Shown here piece by piece: positions 8,229 through 14,686 of a stretch of 24,774 nt of DNA (the first letter of the stretch is position 1; the number at the start of each line of letters is the position of its first letter). Below the pieces are notes generated by a model. The model did not search any database. It was given only the letters and a program-made list of their open reading frames with translations, and was not told the origin of the DNA. Made by a program: the position numbers and the translations under genes. The DNA comes from DASSCW01 sp036556325 (GTDB lineage: Bacteria > Chloroflexota > Limnocylindria > QHBO01), in contig DATBJR010000018.1 of the NCBI GenBank assembly GCA_036556325.1, positions 1 through 24,774 on the forward strand, in the 5' to 3' direction.

Positions 8229-8637
8229 GCCGGATGACCTTCTCCACTCGCATGCGGACCGTGACCCGCAGCTGGCCATCGAAGTCGCGGGGATCGTCGC
8301 CGTAGCGGACGGCAAGGTGCTGGATGTCAGCCAGAGCGCGCTCCCGATCGTCGTCCAGCTCCACCCGCCCGCGCAGCGCGACCCAGTGCAGGCCGTCCTC
8401 GAAGCACAGGCTGACCCGCGGGTCGCGGCGCAGGTAGCGGTCCTTGGCGCGCCCGACCTTCGTGTTCATCAGGATGGTGTCGGGCTGGTCCGGGTCGAGG
8501 TCGAACCACATCACCGACTGGCTGGGCGAGCCGTCGGTGGTCAGCACCGCCAGCACGGGATAGCGCAGCTCGGACGTCAGCCAGTCGCGCAGCTCATCGC
8601 TCACGACCCGCTCGACGGTGAGGGCGGGATCAGTCAA
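8221..8637 (-). CDS. PPOX-class F420/FMN-dependent protein
   Basis: This 138-residue split-barrel protein is of the pyridoxamine-phosphate-oxidase-like class. It shows LRDWLTSELRYPVLAVLTTDGSPSQSVMWFDLD (strands 1-3), a TILMNTKVGRAKDRYLRRDPRVSLCFED segment typical of F420-dependent members, then GLHWVALRGRVELDDD. The TTG at 8637 (LTDPALTVERV) is chosen because a GGAG lies about 7-8 nt upstream. A TTG at 8652 in the same frame lacks a Shine-Dalgarno. A TACGAT hexamer at 8670-8675 could be the -10. It overlaps the LLM gene by 8 nt, so the two are likely co-translated. Confidence 0.82.
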   Translation of the reverse strand: MTDPALTVERVVSDELRDWLTSELRYPVLAVLTTDGSPSQSVMWFDLDPDQPDTILMNTKVGRAKDRYLRRDPRVSLCFEDGLHWVALRGRVELDDDRERALADIQHLAVRYGDDPRDFDGQLRVTVRMRVEKVIRHE

Positions 8638-8669
8638 GGGGGGTCTCCACAACAGTCTTCGGCCAACCG

Positions 8670-8675
8670 ATCGTA
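8670..8675 (-). promoter_or_regulatory. possible -10 of the PPOX-LLM-cof cluster
   Basis: TACGAT on the minus strand lies 32 nt before the chosen TTG start of the PPOX gene. It would give a leader of roughly 25 nt that includes the GGAG Shine-Dalgarno. No good -35 is seen. Confidence 0.4.
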
Positions 8676-8700
8676 GACGGATGCCGTTCGGAATGCGAAA

Positions 8701-8730
8701 GGCCCGCCGCTCCCGGAGGAGCGACGGGCC
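8701..8730 (-). terminator. intrinsic terminator of the secreted-protein gene
   Basis: A two-part stem pairs GGCCCG (8701-8706) with CGGGCC (8725-8730) and CGCTCC (8708-8713) with GGAGCG (8718-8723). It has one internal mismatch and a 4-nt loop. On the minus strand it is followed by TTTCGCATT, a short U-rich tail. It lies 15 nt past the stop at 8745. Confidence 0.75.
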
Positions 8731-8744
8731 CTGCGAGGCTTGGC

Positions 8745-10634
8745 CTAGGGGTGCAGCCTGGCGATCATCGTCCCCCAGTTGGCGAGCAGGGATCGCGTGC
8801 CGCCGCAGGTCGTATCGGCCAGGAACTCCTGGTAGGAGCAGCGCTGGTTGATCGTCTCTGTGGCGAACCAGATCGAACCGTCCTCGCCGACGGCGGTTGC
8901 GCTGTAGTCGCCCCAGCGCTCGACGCCCTCGTCGCCTGGATCCAGCGGCTCGTAGCCGGTGAATCCATCGGCGGGCCCGACGCCCCGGGCAACGAGCTGC
9001 GGGTTGCCCTGGCTGCTTCCGATGCGCGAGTACGCGGCGCTCGGATACAGATGCTTCCCGGCCACGGTATAGGCCACGATGGCCTTGCCCGACGGCGTCA
9101 CGGCGACGCTCGGGAAGAAGGCGTTCGCGCCCGCGACCGCCACGTACCCCTGCCGCGCCATCGAGCCCCGGAAGGGCCCGAAGGACGGCCTGACCGCGAA
9201 CCAGGCGATGCCGCTGCGCACGGCGCCACCCGGCGTTCGGACCGCGGTGTTCAGGGCTCCCCAGACCGTGCCGTTCGCATAGACCACCTGGTTCATGCGA
9301 TCGTCATTCGAGTTCAAGGGAGCAATCGGCTCAGCCGAGGGATCCACGCCGAGCGCCGCTGGCGCAAGGTTGCTCTTGAGCAGCGAGCGCAGCGGCGTCG
9401 GCCCCCGACGCTGGTTCACCACCGGCGGTGGCGAGTACAGCTCACTGTGCACGATGTCGACGCGCATCGTGACCGACGGTGTCGCAGCGCCAAGGCTGGC
9501 AGTGTTGGTCAGGGCCCACAGCGCAATCCGACGGTCGCCCTTACCGTCGAACTCAAGCGCGGACAGGAAGTACTCGGTCCCGTTGTGGGTCGAGGCGAAA
9601 GCCGCACCAGGCGGCGTCGTCGTCGGCTGGAGGCTGTATGCCTGGCCTTCCGCCAGGGTGGGCTCGTACAGGGCCACCACCGTGCCCGCCGAGCCCGCGG
9701 CCAGCGCCGGCTTGCTCATGGCATACACGTTGGCGCCGTTGAAGCCCGCCGCGAAGACCGGGAACTCGTTGGTGGTGATGTAGAAGCCATTGGCATCGGC
9801 ACCGATGAGTGGCTGGTCACCGAAGCACGGGCAATTGTCATGGGTCGGCGTGCCGTTGGTGCCATCGTTGGTGGTGTCGAGGCTGAAGATGTTGAAGGTC
9901 CCGGTCGGATTGCCACTGGTGCTGACCGCAATCATCAAGTGCGATCCGCCGGTGAACCCGCCGGTCGCCGGGTCGACGTCAAGCTCCAGGATGGTCACGA
10001 ACCAGCGATCGACATTCGAGTCGAAATAGCACTTCGGATCGCTGGTGAACTCGCCGTACTTCGGCGTCGCCGTGCGGATGACCTCCGGGCTGAGATTGAA
10101 GAAGTCATTGATAGGGAGGGGGGCCGTCACGGCCGAGCCATCCGTGCCCCGCACGCGAATGGCCGTGTTGACGGACTCGACCACGAACCCGTTGCCGACG
10201 CAGAGAGCCTGATCGGGCGGTTCAAGGCTGAACTGGGTGTTCTCGTACTGACCGGTGCCCGCAAACCGCTGGTCGAAGTGGTTGAGACCTTCGAAATGAG
10301 GGGTGCGCGTCGCGCCCTGCAGGGCGCGGAACTGCGGGCGCGGGACCCGGACAGCGTCATGGCCGCCGCCCCCGCCATTGTCCCCGTCATCACCTTCTTC
10401 ATCCGGTTCCTGGCGCATCTCGGTGGCCAGCGGGCCCGATGCATGCGTCCGGACACCGCCGCCGGCGATGCGCGTGATCCCGAGCTTGGTGAGCTTCAGC
10501 CTGGATTGCCCCGGAGCGCCTCCTGACGCGGCGCTGGCGGCGGGTGCGACGGCTCCCCAGAGGAGCGCGGCTGCTGCCAGAACCACCAGCAGTCGCAGGA
10601 ACGCGTGATTGGGAAAGCGACCAGTAACGGACAT
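8745..10634 (-). CDS. large secreted protein of unknown function
   Basis: This 629-residue protein starts with a clear Sec signal peptide: positive MSVTGRFPNHAFLR, then LLVVLAAAALLWGAV and a PAASA-A cleavage site near residue 35. After a linker with a DNGGGGGH run, the mature part is rich in Asn, Thr, Gly and aromatic residues in short strand-like repeats, such as CFGDQPLIGADANGFYITTNEFPVF and RWGDYSATAVGEDGSIWFATE. This resembles beta-propeller or sialidase-like exported proteins. No catalytic motif is recognised. Cysteines occur in small clusters (NCPCFGD, RCSYQEF with TTCGG), possibly disulfides. The ATG at 10634 has GGGGAG 6 nt upstream. It is transcribed divergently from the LLM gene at 10816. 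Function is unknown. Confidence 0.8.
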   Translation of the reverse strand: MSVTGRFPNHAFLRLLVVLAAAALLWGAVAPAASAASGGAPGQSRLKLTKLGITRIAGGGVRTHASGPLATEMRQEPDEEGDDGDNGGGGGHDAVRVPRPQFRALQGATRTPHFEGLNHFDQRFAGTGQYENTQFSLEPPDQALCVGNGFVVESVNTAIRVRGTDGSAVTAPLPINDFFNLSPEVIRTATPKYGEFTSDPKCYFDSNVDRWFVTILELDVDPATGGFTGGSHLMIAVSTSGNPTGTFNIFSLDTTNDGTNGTPTHDNCPCFGDQPLIGADANGFYITTNEFPVFAAGFNGANVYAMSKPALAAGSAGTVVALYEPTLAEGQAYSLQPTTTPPGAAFASTHNGTEYFLSALEFDGKGDRRIALWALTNTASLGAATPSVTMRVDIVHSELYSPPPVVNQRRGPTPLRSLLKSNLAPAALGVDPSAEPIAPLNSNDDRMNQVVYANGTVWGALNTAVRTPGGAVRSGIAWFAVRPSFGPFRGSMARQGYVAVAGANAFFPSVAVTPSGKAIVAYTVAGKHLYPSAAYSRIGSSQGNPQLVARGVGPADGFTGYEPLDPGDEGVERWGDYSATAVGEDGSIWFATETINQRCSYQEFLADTTCGGTRSLLANWGTMIARLHP

Positions 10635-10664
10635 GCCCATCTCCCCGATACGTGTGGAATCCCG

Positions 10665-10691
10665 GTGACCAGGTGGGCGGAGCTTGGTCAC
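10665..10691. repeat. inverted repeat GTGACCA-N13-TGGTCAC
   Basis: Perfect 7-bp arms at 10665-10671 and 10685-10691 lie about 30 bp upstream of the secreted-protein start. A 5-bp arm pair (CGGAC/GTCCG, 10691-10705) abuts it. It could be an operator, but no regulator can be assigned. Confidence 0.45.
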
Positions 10692-10721
10692 GGACGGAGT
10701 GTCCGAGCGTGCCGCGCCGAT

Positions 10722-10737
10722 GGCGCCTGGTGGCGCC
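10722..10737. repeat. palindromic element A (GGYGCC-TGGW-GGCRCC)
   Basis: GGCGCC-TGGT-GGCGCC is a 16-bp inverted repeat within the divergent promoter region. It shares architecture and loop with a second element at 10775-10790, with centres 53 bp apart, close to five helical turns. Confidence 0.5.
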
Positions 10738-10771
10738 TATGGTGCCTGCAACCTCCGGCGGCTGCAATGAT

Positions 10772-10793
10772 GGTGGTGCCTGGAGGCACCGCC
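10772..10793. repeat. palindromic element B (GGYGCC-TGGW-GGCRCC, extended arms)
   Basis: GGTGGTGCC-TGGA-GGCACCGCC has nine-base arms with one mismatch (a G-U wobble in RNA). Its core is a copy of element A with compensating T/A changes in the arms. It ends 22 bp before the ATG of the LLM gene at 10816, just upstream of its -10. Confidence 0.5.
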
Positions 10794-10803
10794 GATAGGG
10801 CCG

Positions 10804-10809
10804 TAGACT
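10804..10809 (+). promoter_or_regulatory. -10 element of the LLM gene (leaderless)
   Basis: TAGACT ends 6 nt before the ATG at 10816, identical in sequence and spacing to the element before the NTF2-like gene at 4627. There is no Shine-Dalgarno. Confidence 0.6.
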
Positions 10810-10815
10810 CGACGC

Positions 10816-11664
10816 ATGCGCATCGGCTTCAAGACCAGCCAGACCAACGTGGACTGGCCGACGTTGCGAGCGACCTGGGAGCTGGGCGATGAGCTGACGG
10901 TCTTCGACTCCGGCTGGATCTTCGACCACTTCGTGGCGCTCGGCGACGACGGTGGCGGCAGCCACGAGGGCATGATCCTGGCAGGTGCGCTGGCCGTCCT
11001 GACGAAGCGGCTGCAGTTCGGCCACCTGGTGCTCGGCAACACCTACCGGCATCCGGCGCTGGTGGCGAACATGGGTGCGACCCTGGACCACCTGGCGCTG
11101 GGGCGCTTCGTGCTTGGCCTGGGAGCAGGCTGGCACGAGACCGAGCATGCGATGTATGGGATGCGGCTGCCGCCCATCGGGGAGCGGATCAGCATGCTCG
11201 AGAGCGCGGTGCGCGTGATCAAGGCCCTGTGGCAGCAGCCGGGGGGCGTGACCCTGGACGCCCAGCCGTACGCGCTGCACGACGCCGTCTGCGATCCCGC
11301 GCCGGTCACGCCCGGCGGCCCGCCGATCTGGCTCGGGACGCAGGGGCTGCGCCGGGGCCTGCGGATCGTGGCGCAGTACGCCGACGGCTGGAACCAGACC
11401 GGTGATCCCGCGACGTTTCCCGAGAAGCGAGATGCTTTGCTGCGCCACTGCGAGGCCGTCGGTCGCGACCCCGCCGAGATCGAGATCAGCGCGCAGGCCT
11501 TCCTGCGCGACGGCGACCACGAAGCGACCCTGCGCACTGCCGCGACCTTCGTCGAGCAGGGGGCGGATCACGTGATCCTGATCATGCCGGCAGCCAACGG
11601 GCCGGACGGGCTGCGGCAGCTCGCGGAGCGGGTGGCCGAGCCGCTCCGTGCGCGCTTCGGCTGA
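10816..11664 (+). CDS. LLM-class (F420/FMN-dependent) oxidoreductase
   Basis: This 282-residue luciferase-like TIM barrel starts with MRIGFKTSQTNVDWPTL, with VFDSGWIFDHF at 29-39. The core follows: LTKRLQFGHLVLGNTYRHPALVANMGATLDHLALGRFVLGLGAGWHETEHAMYG, then PPIWLGTQGLRRGLRIVAQYADGWN for the phosphate-site loop. The C-terminal half is somewhat shorter than in the other two LLM proteins here. Substrate is unknown. The start is fixed by a TAGACT -10 element 6 nt upstream. cinA follows after 7 nt, so the two genes are probably co-transcribed. F420 use is inferred from the local cof genes. Confidence 0.87.
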   Translation: MRIGFKTSQTNVDWPTLRATWELGDELTVFDSGWIFDHFVALGDDGGGSHEGMILAGALAVLTKRLQFGHLVLGNTYRHPALVANMGATLDHLALGRFVLGLGAGWHETEHAMYGMRLPPIGERISMLESAVRVIKALWQQPGGVTLDAQPYALHDAVCDPAPVTPGGPPIWLGTQGLRRGLRIVAQYADGWNQTGDPATFPEKRDALLRHCEAVGRDPAEIEISAQAFLRDGDHEATLRTAATFVEQGADHVILIMPAANGPDGLRQLAERVAEPLRARFG

Positions 11665-11671
11665 GCCACCC

Positions 11672-12826
11672 ATGCCCGGTCCCGCGCCGCGCGTCATCCT
11701 GCTGAGCATCGGCTCCGAGCTGCTGGCCGGTGAAACGGTGGACACCAATGCCGCGTTCATCGCCGGCCAGCTCGGTGGGCTGGGCCTGGCCGCCACCGGC
11801 GTCCGGGAGCTGCCGGACGATCGCGACGTCATCGCGGCGGCGTTCAGGGAGGCCATGGCGCAGGCCGATGCCGTCCTCGTCACCGGTGGCCTGGGACCGA
11901 CGCATGACGACCTGACCCGCGAGGCACTGGCCGACGCGCTGGGCGAGACGCTGCGCCCGGACCCGGCATTGGAGGCGCAGCTGCGGGAGCGCTTCAGCGG
12001 ACTTGGCCGCATGCCGGAGACCAACCTGCGCCAGGCACTGCTGATCCCGTCCGCCGAGGCGCTGCCGAATCCCATCGGCTCGGCGCCGGGCTGGTGGGTC
12101 GCTCGCCCGTCGACGGTGGTGGCGCTGATGCCCGGCGTCCCCTCGGAGATGCGCCGGATGTTCACCAACGAGGTCACCCCGCGGCTGGCAGAGCGTTTCA
12201 GGCGGCCACCGGTGGCGGTGCGCGTGGTGAAGACGATTGGCATCGGCGAGTCAGCTGTCGCGGAGCGGGTCGGCGACCTCCTCACGAACCCGGGGCAGGG
12301 CATCACGGCCGGGATCTACGCGCGCGACGACGGCGTCCATCTCCGGTTCAGCGCTGCCGGTGACGGTGCCGCCCTGGCGGATGACGTCGAGCGCGCTGAC
12401 AGGGCGCTCGGCGACGACGTCTGGGGCCATGACGCGGATGACCTGGCGAGCATCGTGCTGGCGGCCCTGGGTACCGCCGGGGTCGCGTCGGTCGCATCGT
12501 GGGAGGCGGATACTGGCGGCACGCTGCTGGCCCTGCTGTCCGCCGTCCCCGCCGCCGAAGGCGCGGCCCGGTACCTGGGCGGCGTGCTCGATGTCGGGTC
12601 CGCGCCGGCGACGCAGCTGGCCGAGGCGTGCCTGCAGCTTTCCCTGCTGCCGCAGGACGCCAATGGCCGCAGCCGGGTCCGGGTGGCGATGAGCGGCGCC
12701 CTCACGGTCGCGCAGCGCGAGCTGCGGATTCACGGCAGCGACGATCAGCGGCGGCGGCGTGCCGCGTTCGCGGCGCTCGACGCCGTGCGGCGCGCGCTGA
12801 GCCCCGAGATCGAAGGCGCCGGCTAG
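11672..12826 (+). CDS. cinA: CinA family protein with degenerate C-terminal domain
   Basis: CinA proteins combine an N-terminal MoaB/MogA-like domain (ADP-ribose/NAD pyrophosphatase in characterised members) with a C-terminal nicotinamide-nucleotide amidase (PncC) domain. The N-terminal part is well kept: LSIGSELLAGETVDTNAAFI (11-30), VLVTGGLGPTHDDLTREA (69-86) and VVALMPGVPSEMRRMF. The C-terminal 130 residues align only at the edges (ASIVLAALGTAGV; HGSDDQRRRRAAFAALDAV). The catalytic ESCTGG motif reads EADTGG (about 278-283), and no TGIAGP-like block is present, so amidase activity is unlikely. The ATG at 11672 is preferred to an upstream in-frame GTG (11648) because family sequence begins there. 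Its stop overlaps that of the convergent lipoprotein gene. Confidence 0.85.
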   Translation: MPGPAPRVILLSIGSELLAGETVDTNAAFIAGQLGGLGLAATGVRELPDDRDVIAAAFREAMAQADAVLVTGGLGPTHDDLTREALADALGETLRPDPALEAQLRERFSGLGRMPETNLRQALLIPSAEALPNPIGSAPGWWVARPSTVVALMPGVPSEMRRMFTNEVTPRLAERFRRPPVAVRVVKTIGIGESAVAERVGDLLTNPGQGITAGIYARDDGVHLRFSAAGDGAALADDVERADRALGDDVWGHDADDLASIVLAALGTAGVASVASWEADTGGTLLALLSAVPAAEGAARYLGGVLDVGSAPATQLAEACLQLSLLPQDANGRSRVRVAMSGALTVAQRELRIHGSDDQRRRRAAFAALDAVRRALSPEIEGAG

Positions 12827-13008
12827 TAGCCCAGCGAGGTCGGTGTGGCGGCTGGCGCGGCCTGGGATTGGGACGCCGGCGGCGTGGCCGTCGGCGAGCC
12901 GGCACCGGGCGCCCGCTGGCAGGCGACCGCCAGGATCGCCACGACCACCAGGGCGCCGACGCCCGCCCTGCGCGCGGCTGGACGGCGGTCAGGGAGACGA
13001 ACGTTCAT
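12823..13008 (-). CDS. very small lipoprotein
   Basis: This 61-residue protein has a basic N-terminus (MNVRLPDRRPAARR), a hydrophobic stretch (AGVGALVVVAILAV) and a lipobox ending in AVAC with C30. A Ser/Thr/Pro/Ala-rich tail of about 30 residues with no domain follows. It is predicted to be lipid-anchored outside the membrane. Tail and anchor alone suggest a spacer or stress-type lipoprotein; function is unknown. No Shine-Dalgarno precedes the ATG. A TATCAC hexamer 5 nt upstream may be a leaderless -10. Its TAG stop overlaps the cinA TAG on the other strand at CTAG. Confidence 0.65.
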   Translation of the reverse strand: MNVRLPDRRPAARRAGVGALVVVAILAVACQRAPGAGSPTATPPASQSQAAPAATPTSLGY

Positions 13009-13092
13009 GTGACGTGATACGCCCCCGGCCAGTGCGACGGATTTGCGCGTTCCCCCGGGAGATAGCTTGGCCGCACCACCACGCCCTGAGCC

Positions 13093-13965
13093 CTACCAGG
13101 CGCCGATGAGCCGCACCGCTGCCGGCACCACGTCGAACGTCCAGGCCGCTCGCTCGCCGACCACGTCGCCGTCGGCCTGCACCGGGACCGTGCTGCCATC
13201 GACGGTCCGCAGCACGACTCGCGTGGCGCTGATGCCCTGCGCCGATGGCTCCCGGCGCGTCACCCAGCGCAGGGTTTCCAGCGCGAACGAGGGCAGCGGG
13301 CCAGCGAAGACACGCAGGGTCAGCCTGCCGGCGTCGGGCGTGGCACCGGGGTTGACGAGCAGGCCACGACCGAACCAGGGCGTGGTGCCCACCACCGCCA
13401 GCTCCATCGGCCCCTCGTGGACGGCGCGGCCGTCAGCCTCGACCACGACCCGCGGACGCCGCACGAGGTCGGGCAGGGAGCGGACGACGGCGGCCGCCCA
13501 GCCGGACATGCGACGGGCGCCGGTCGCCGCATAGCGGCCGGCCACGCGCGCATCCCAGCCAGCGCCGGCGAACAGGGCCAGCCGGCCGTCGATGCGCACC
13601 AGGTCCACTGGCCGCGCGTGGCCGCGGAGGAGCACCTCGGCGAGCTGGCCGGGATCGGCCGGCAGCTGCAGGAGATGGGCGCTGGCGTTGCCGAAGCCGG
13701 CCGGGATGTAGCCGACATCCACCCGCCGCTCCGCCAGGACGTTGTAGGCGACGCCCAGCGACCCGTCGCCGCCGGCCACGATCACGGTGCGGTAGTCGTC
13801 CACGACGGAGCGCATCCAGGCGGCCAGCGCCTCGGCGTCGCGGGTGGCAGTCACGTGCAGCTCCGCGTGCAGGAGGACGCGCACCAGCTCCACCGAGCGC
13901 CGAACTCGCTCCGAGCGCGCGGACCCGGCGCCCTCGTTCAGGAGGATCGCGACGGGGGCCGTCAT
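13093..13965 (-). CDS. diacylglycerol kinase / lipid kinase family protein
   Basis: The DagK/LCB5 fold is clear in this 290-residue protein. NEGAGS at 10-15 is the phosphate-contact segment, VIVAGGDGSLGVAYNVL at 61-77 is the nucleotide-binding GGDGS loop, and IPAGFGNASAH (87-97) stands where most members have IPLGTgNDfA. The usual Asp after the Asn is missing. The C-terminal part has the beta-sandwich pattern, with PMELAVVGTTPWFGRGLLVNPGATPDAGRLTLRVF and VQADGD. Members phosphorylate diacylglycerol, sphingoid bases or related lipids at the membrane. The substrate here is unknown. TAGAGT lies 7 nt before the ATG, overlapping the stop of the preceding lipoprotein gene. Confidence 0.87.
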   Translation of the reverse strand: MTAPVAILLNEGAGSARSERVRRSVELVRVLLHAELHVTATRDAEALAAWMRSVVDDYRTVIVAGGDGSLGVAYNVLAERRVDVGYIPAGFGNASAHLLQLPADPGQLAEVLLRGHARPVDLVRIDGRLALFAGAGWDARVAGRYAATGARRMSGWAAAVVRSLPDLVRRPRVVVEADGRAVHEGPMELAVVGTTPWFGRGLLVNPGATPDAGRLTLRVFAGPLPSFALETLRWVTRREPSAQGISATRVVLRTVDGSTVPVQADGDVVGERAAWTFDVVPAAVRLIGAW

Positions 13966-13972
13966 GGCCGCA

Positions 13973-13978
13973 ACTCTA
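13973..13978 (-). promoter_or_regulatory. -10 element of the lipid kinase gene, overlapping an upstream stop codon
   Basis: TAGAGT on the minus strand ends 7 nt before the ATG at 13965. Its first three bases are the TAG stop codon of the lipoprotein gene. There is no Shine-Dalgarno in the 10-nt gap. Confidence 0.55.
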
Positions 13979-14596
13979 CGGGAGGGCGGACAGTGCCTCC
14001 GTGGCCTTGGTGTCGTCGCCGGCGGTCACGAATGCCAGGAGATCGCCGGTGGCGTAGAGATACACCGACCCGGTGCCCTGCTCGGGATCGGCCGCCTTCT
14101 CCACCTGCTTGTCACCCAGCGACGCCGTCTGCCAGACGAGCGGCGTCTTGCGTTCGCGGTTGGTGGCGTCCTTGAACAGGCTCAGGAGCCGGTCGCTGGA
14201 CGCGCCATTGGCACGGAACAGCAGCACCGCGACCGCGTCGCCGGAGCCGGAGACGTCGGCGCCGAAGCCGATGGCGACCGAGACGTCATCCGTCGAAACG
14301 CCGAGCCCGGTGAGGAAATCCTGCGCCTCCTGCGAGGCATTGCCGGAGCCGACGAATTCGTTGCCGGTCATCGAGGCCTTCTGCAGGGTGATGGTCCCGA
14401 CCGTGTCGGGGATCAGCGCCTCGAGGTCCTTGGCGCTCGACGGCAGCGATGGGACGGCGATGCCGGATCCCGAGGACTGGGCGGTCGCGCTGGGAGTCGC
14501 CACCGGCGACGGGCTGGCGCTGTTGGTCGACGAGCCGCAGGCGGTGACCACGACGGCCACGAGCGAGACCAGGGCGGCCGTGGTGAATCGGTTCAC
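13976..14596 (-). CDS. lipoprotein of unknown function
   Basis: This 206-residue protein has a short signal (VNRFTTAALVSLVAVVVTAC), a lipobox cysteine at position 20, and a Ser/Pro/Thr/Ala linker to about residue 50. The folded domain opens with DLEALIPDTVGTITLQKASMTGNEF and contains VSVAIGFGADVSGSGDAVAVLLFRANG and SVYLYATGDLLAFVTAGDD. The alternation suggests an alpha/beta extracytoplasmic domain; no known family is recognised. The GTG at 14596 is chosen because it gives a proper signal peptide and has GAGGA about 11 nt upstream. The frame stays open upstream to an ATG at 14656. A TATGCT at 14652-14657 is a plausible -10 for a leadered transcript. Confidence 0.75.
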   Translation of the reverse strand: MNRFTTAALVSLVAVVVTACGSSTNSASPSPVATPSATAQSSGSGIAVPSLPSSAKDLEALIPDTVGTITLQKASMTGNEFVGSGNASQEAQDFLTGLGVSTDDVSVAIGFGADVSGSGDAVAVLLFRANGASSDRLLSLFKDATNRERKTPLVWQTASLGDKQVEKAADPEQGTGSVYLYATGDLLAFVTAGDDTKATEALSALP

Positions 14597-14651
14597 GATG
14601 GGTGGGTTCCTCAGTGCGTTGAAAAACGGCCACCGCAGCGACCGTTCCCAC

Positions 14652-14657
14652 AGCATA
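14652..14657 (-). promoter_or_regulatory. possible -10 of the lipoprotein gene
   Basis: TATGCT on the minus strand lies 55 nt before the GTG start. It would give a leader of roughly 48 nt containing the GAGGA Shine-Dalgarno. No convincing -35 is seen. Confidence 0.4.
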
Positions 14658-14686
14658 CGCGTCGAACCGAGCCGAGACGAATCGGG

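Noticed and set aside
12821..12831. GGCTAGTAGCC as a terminator between cinA and the small lipoprotein
   Set aside because: The loop would be too small (1-3 nt) and there is no U-tract, so only the overlapping stops are reported.
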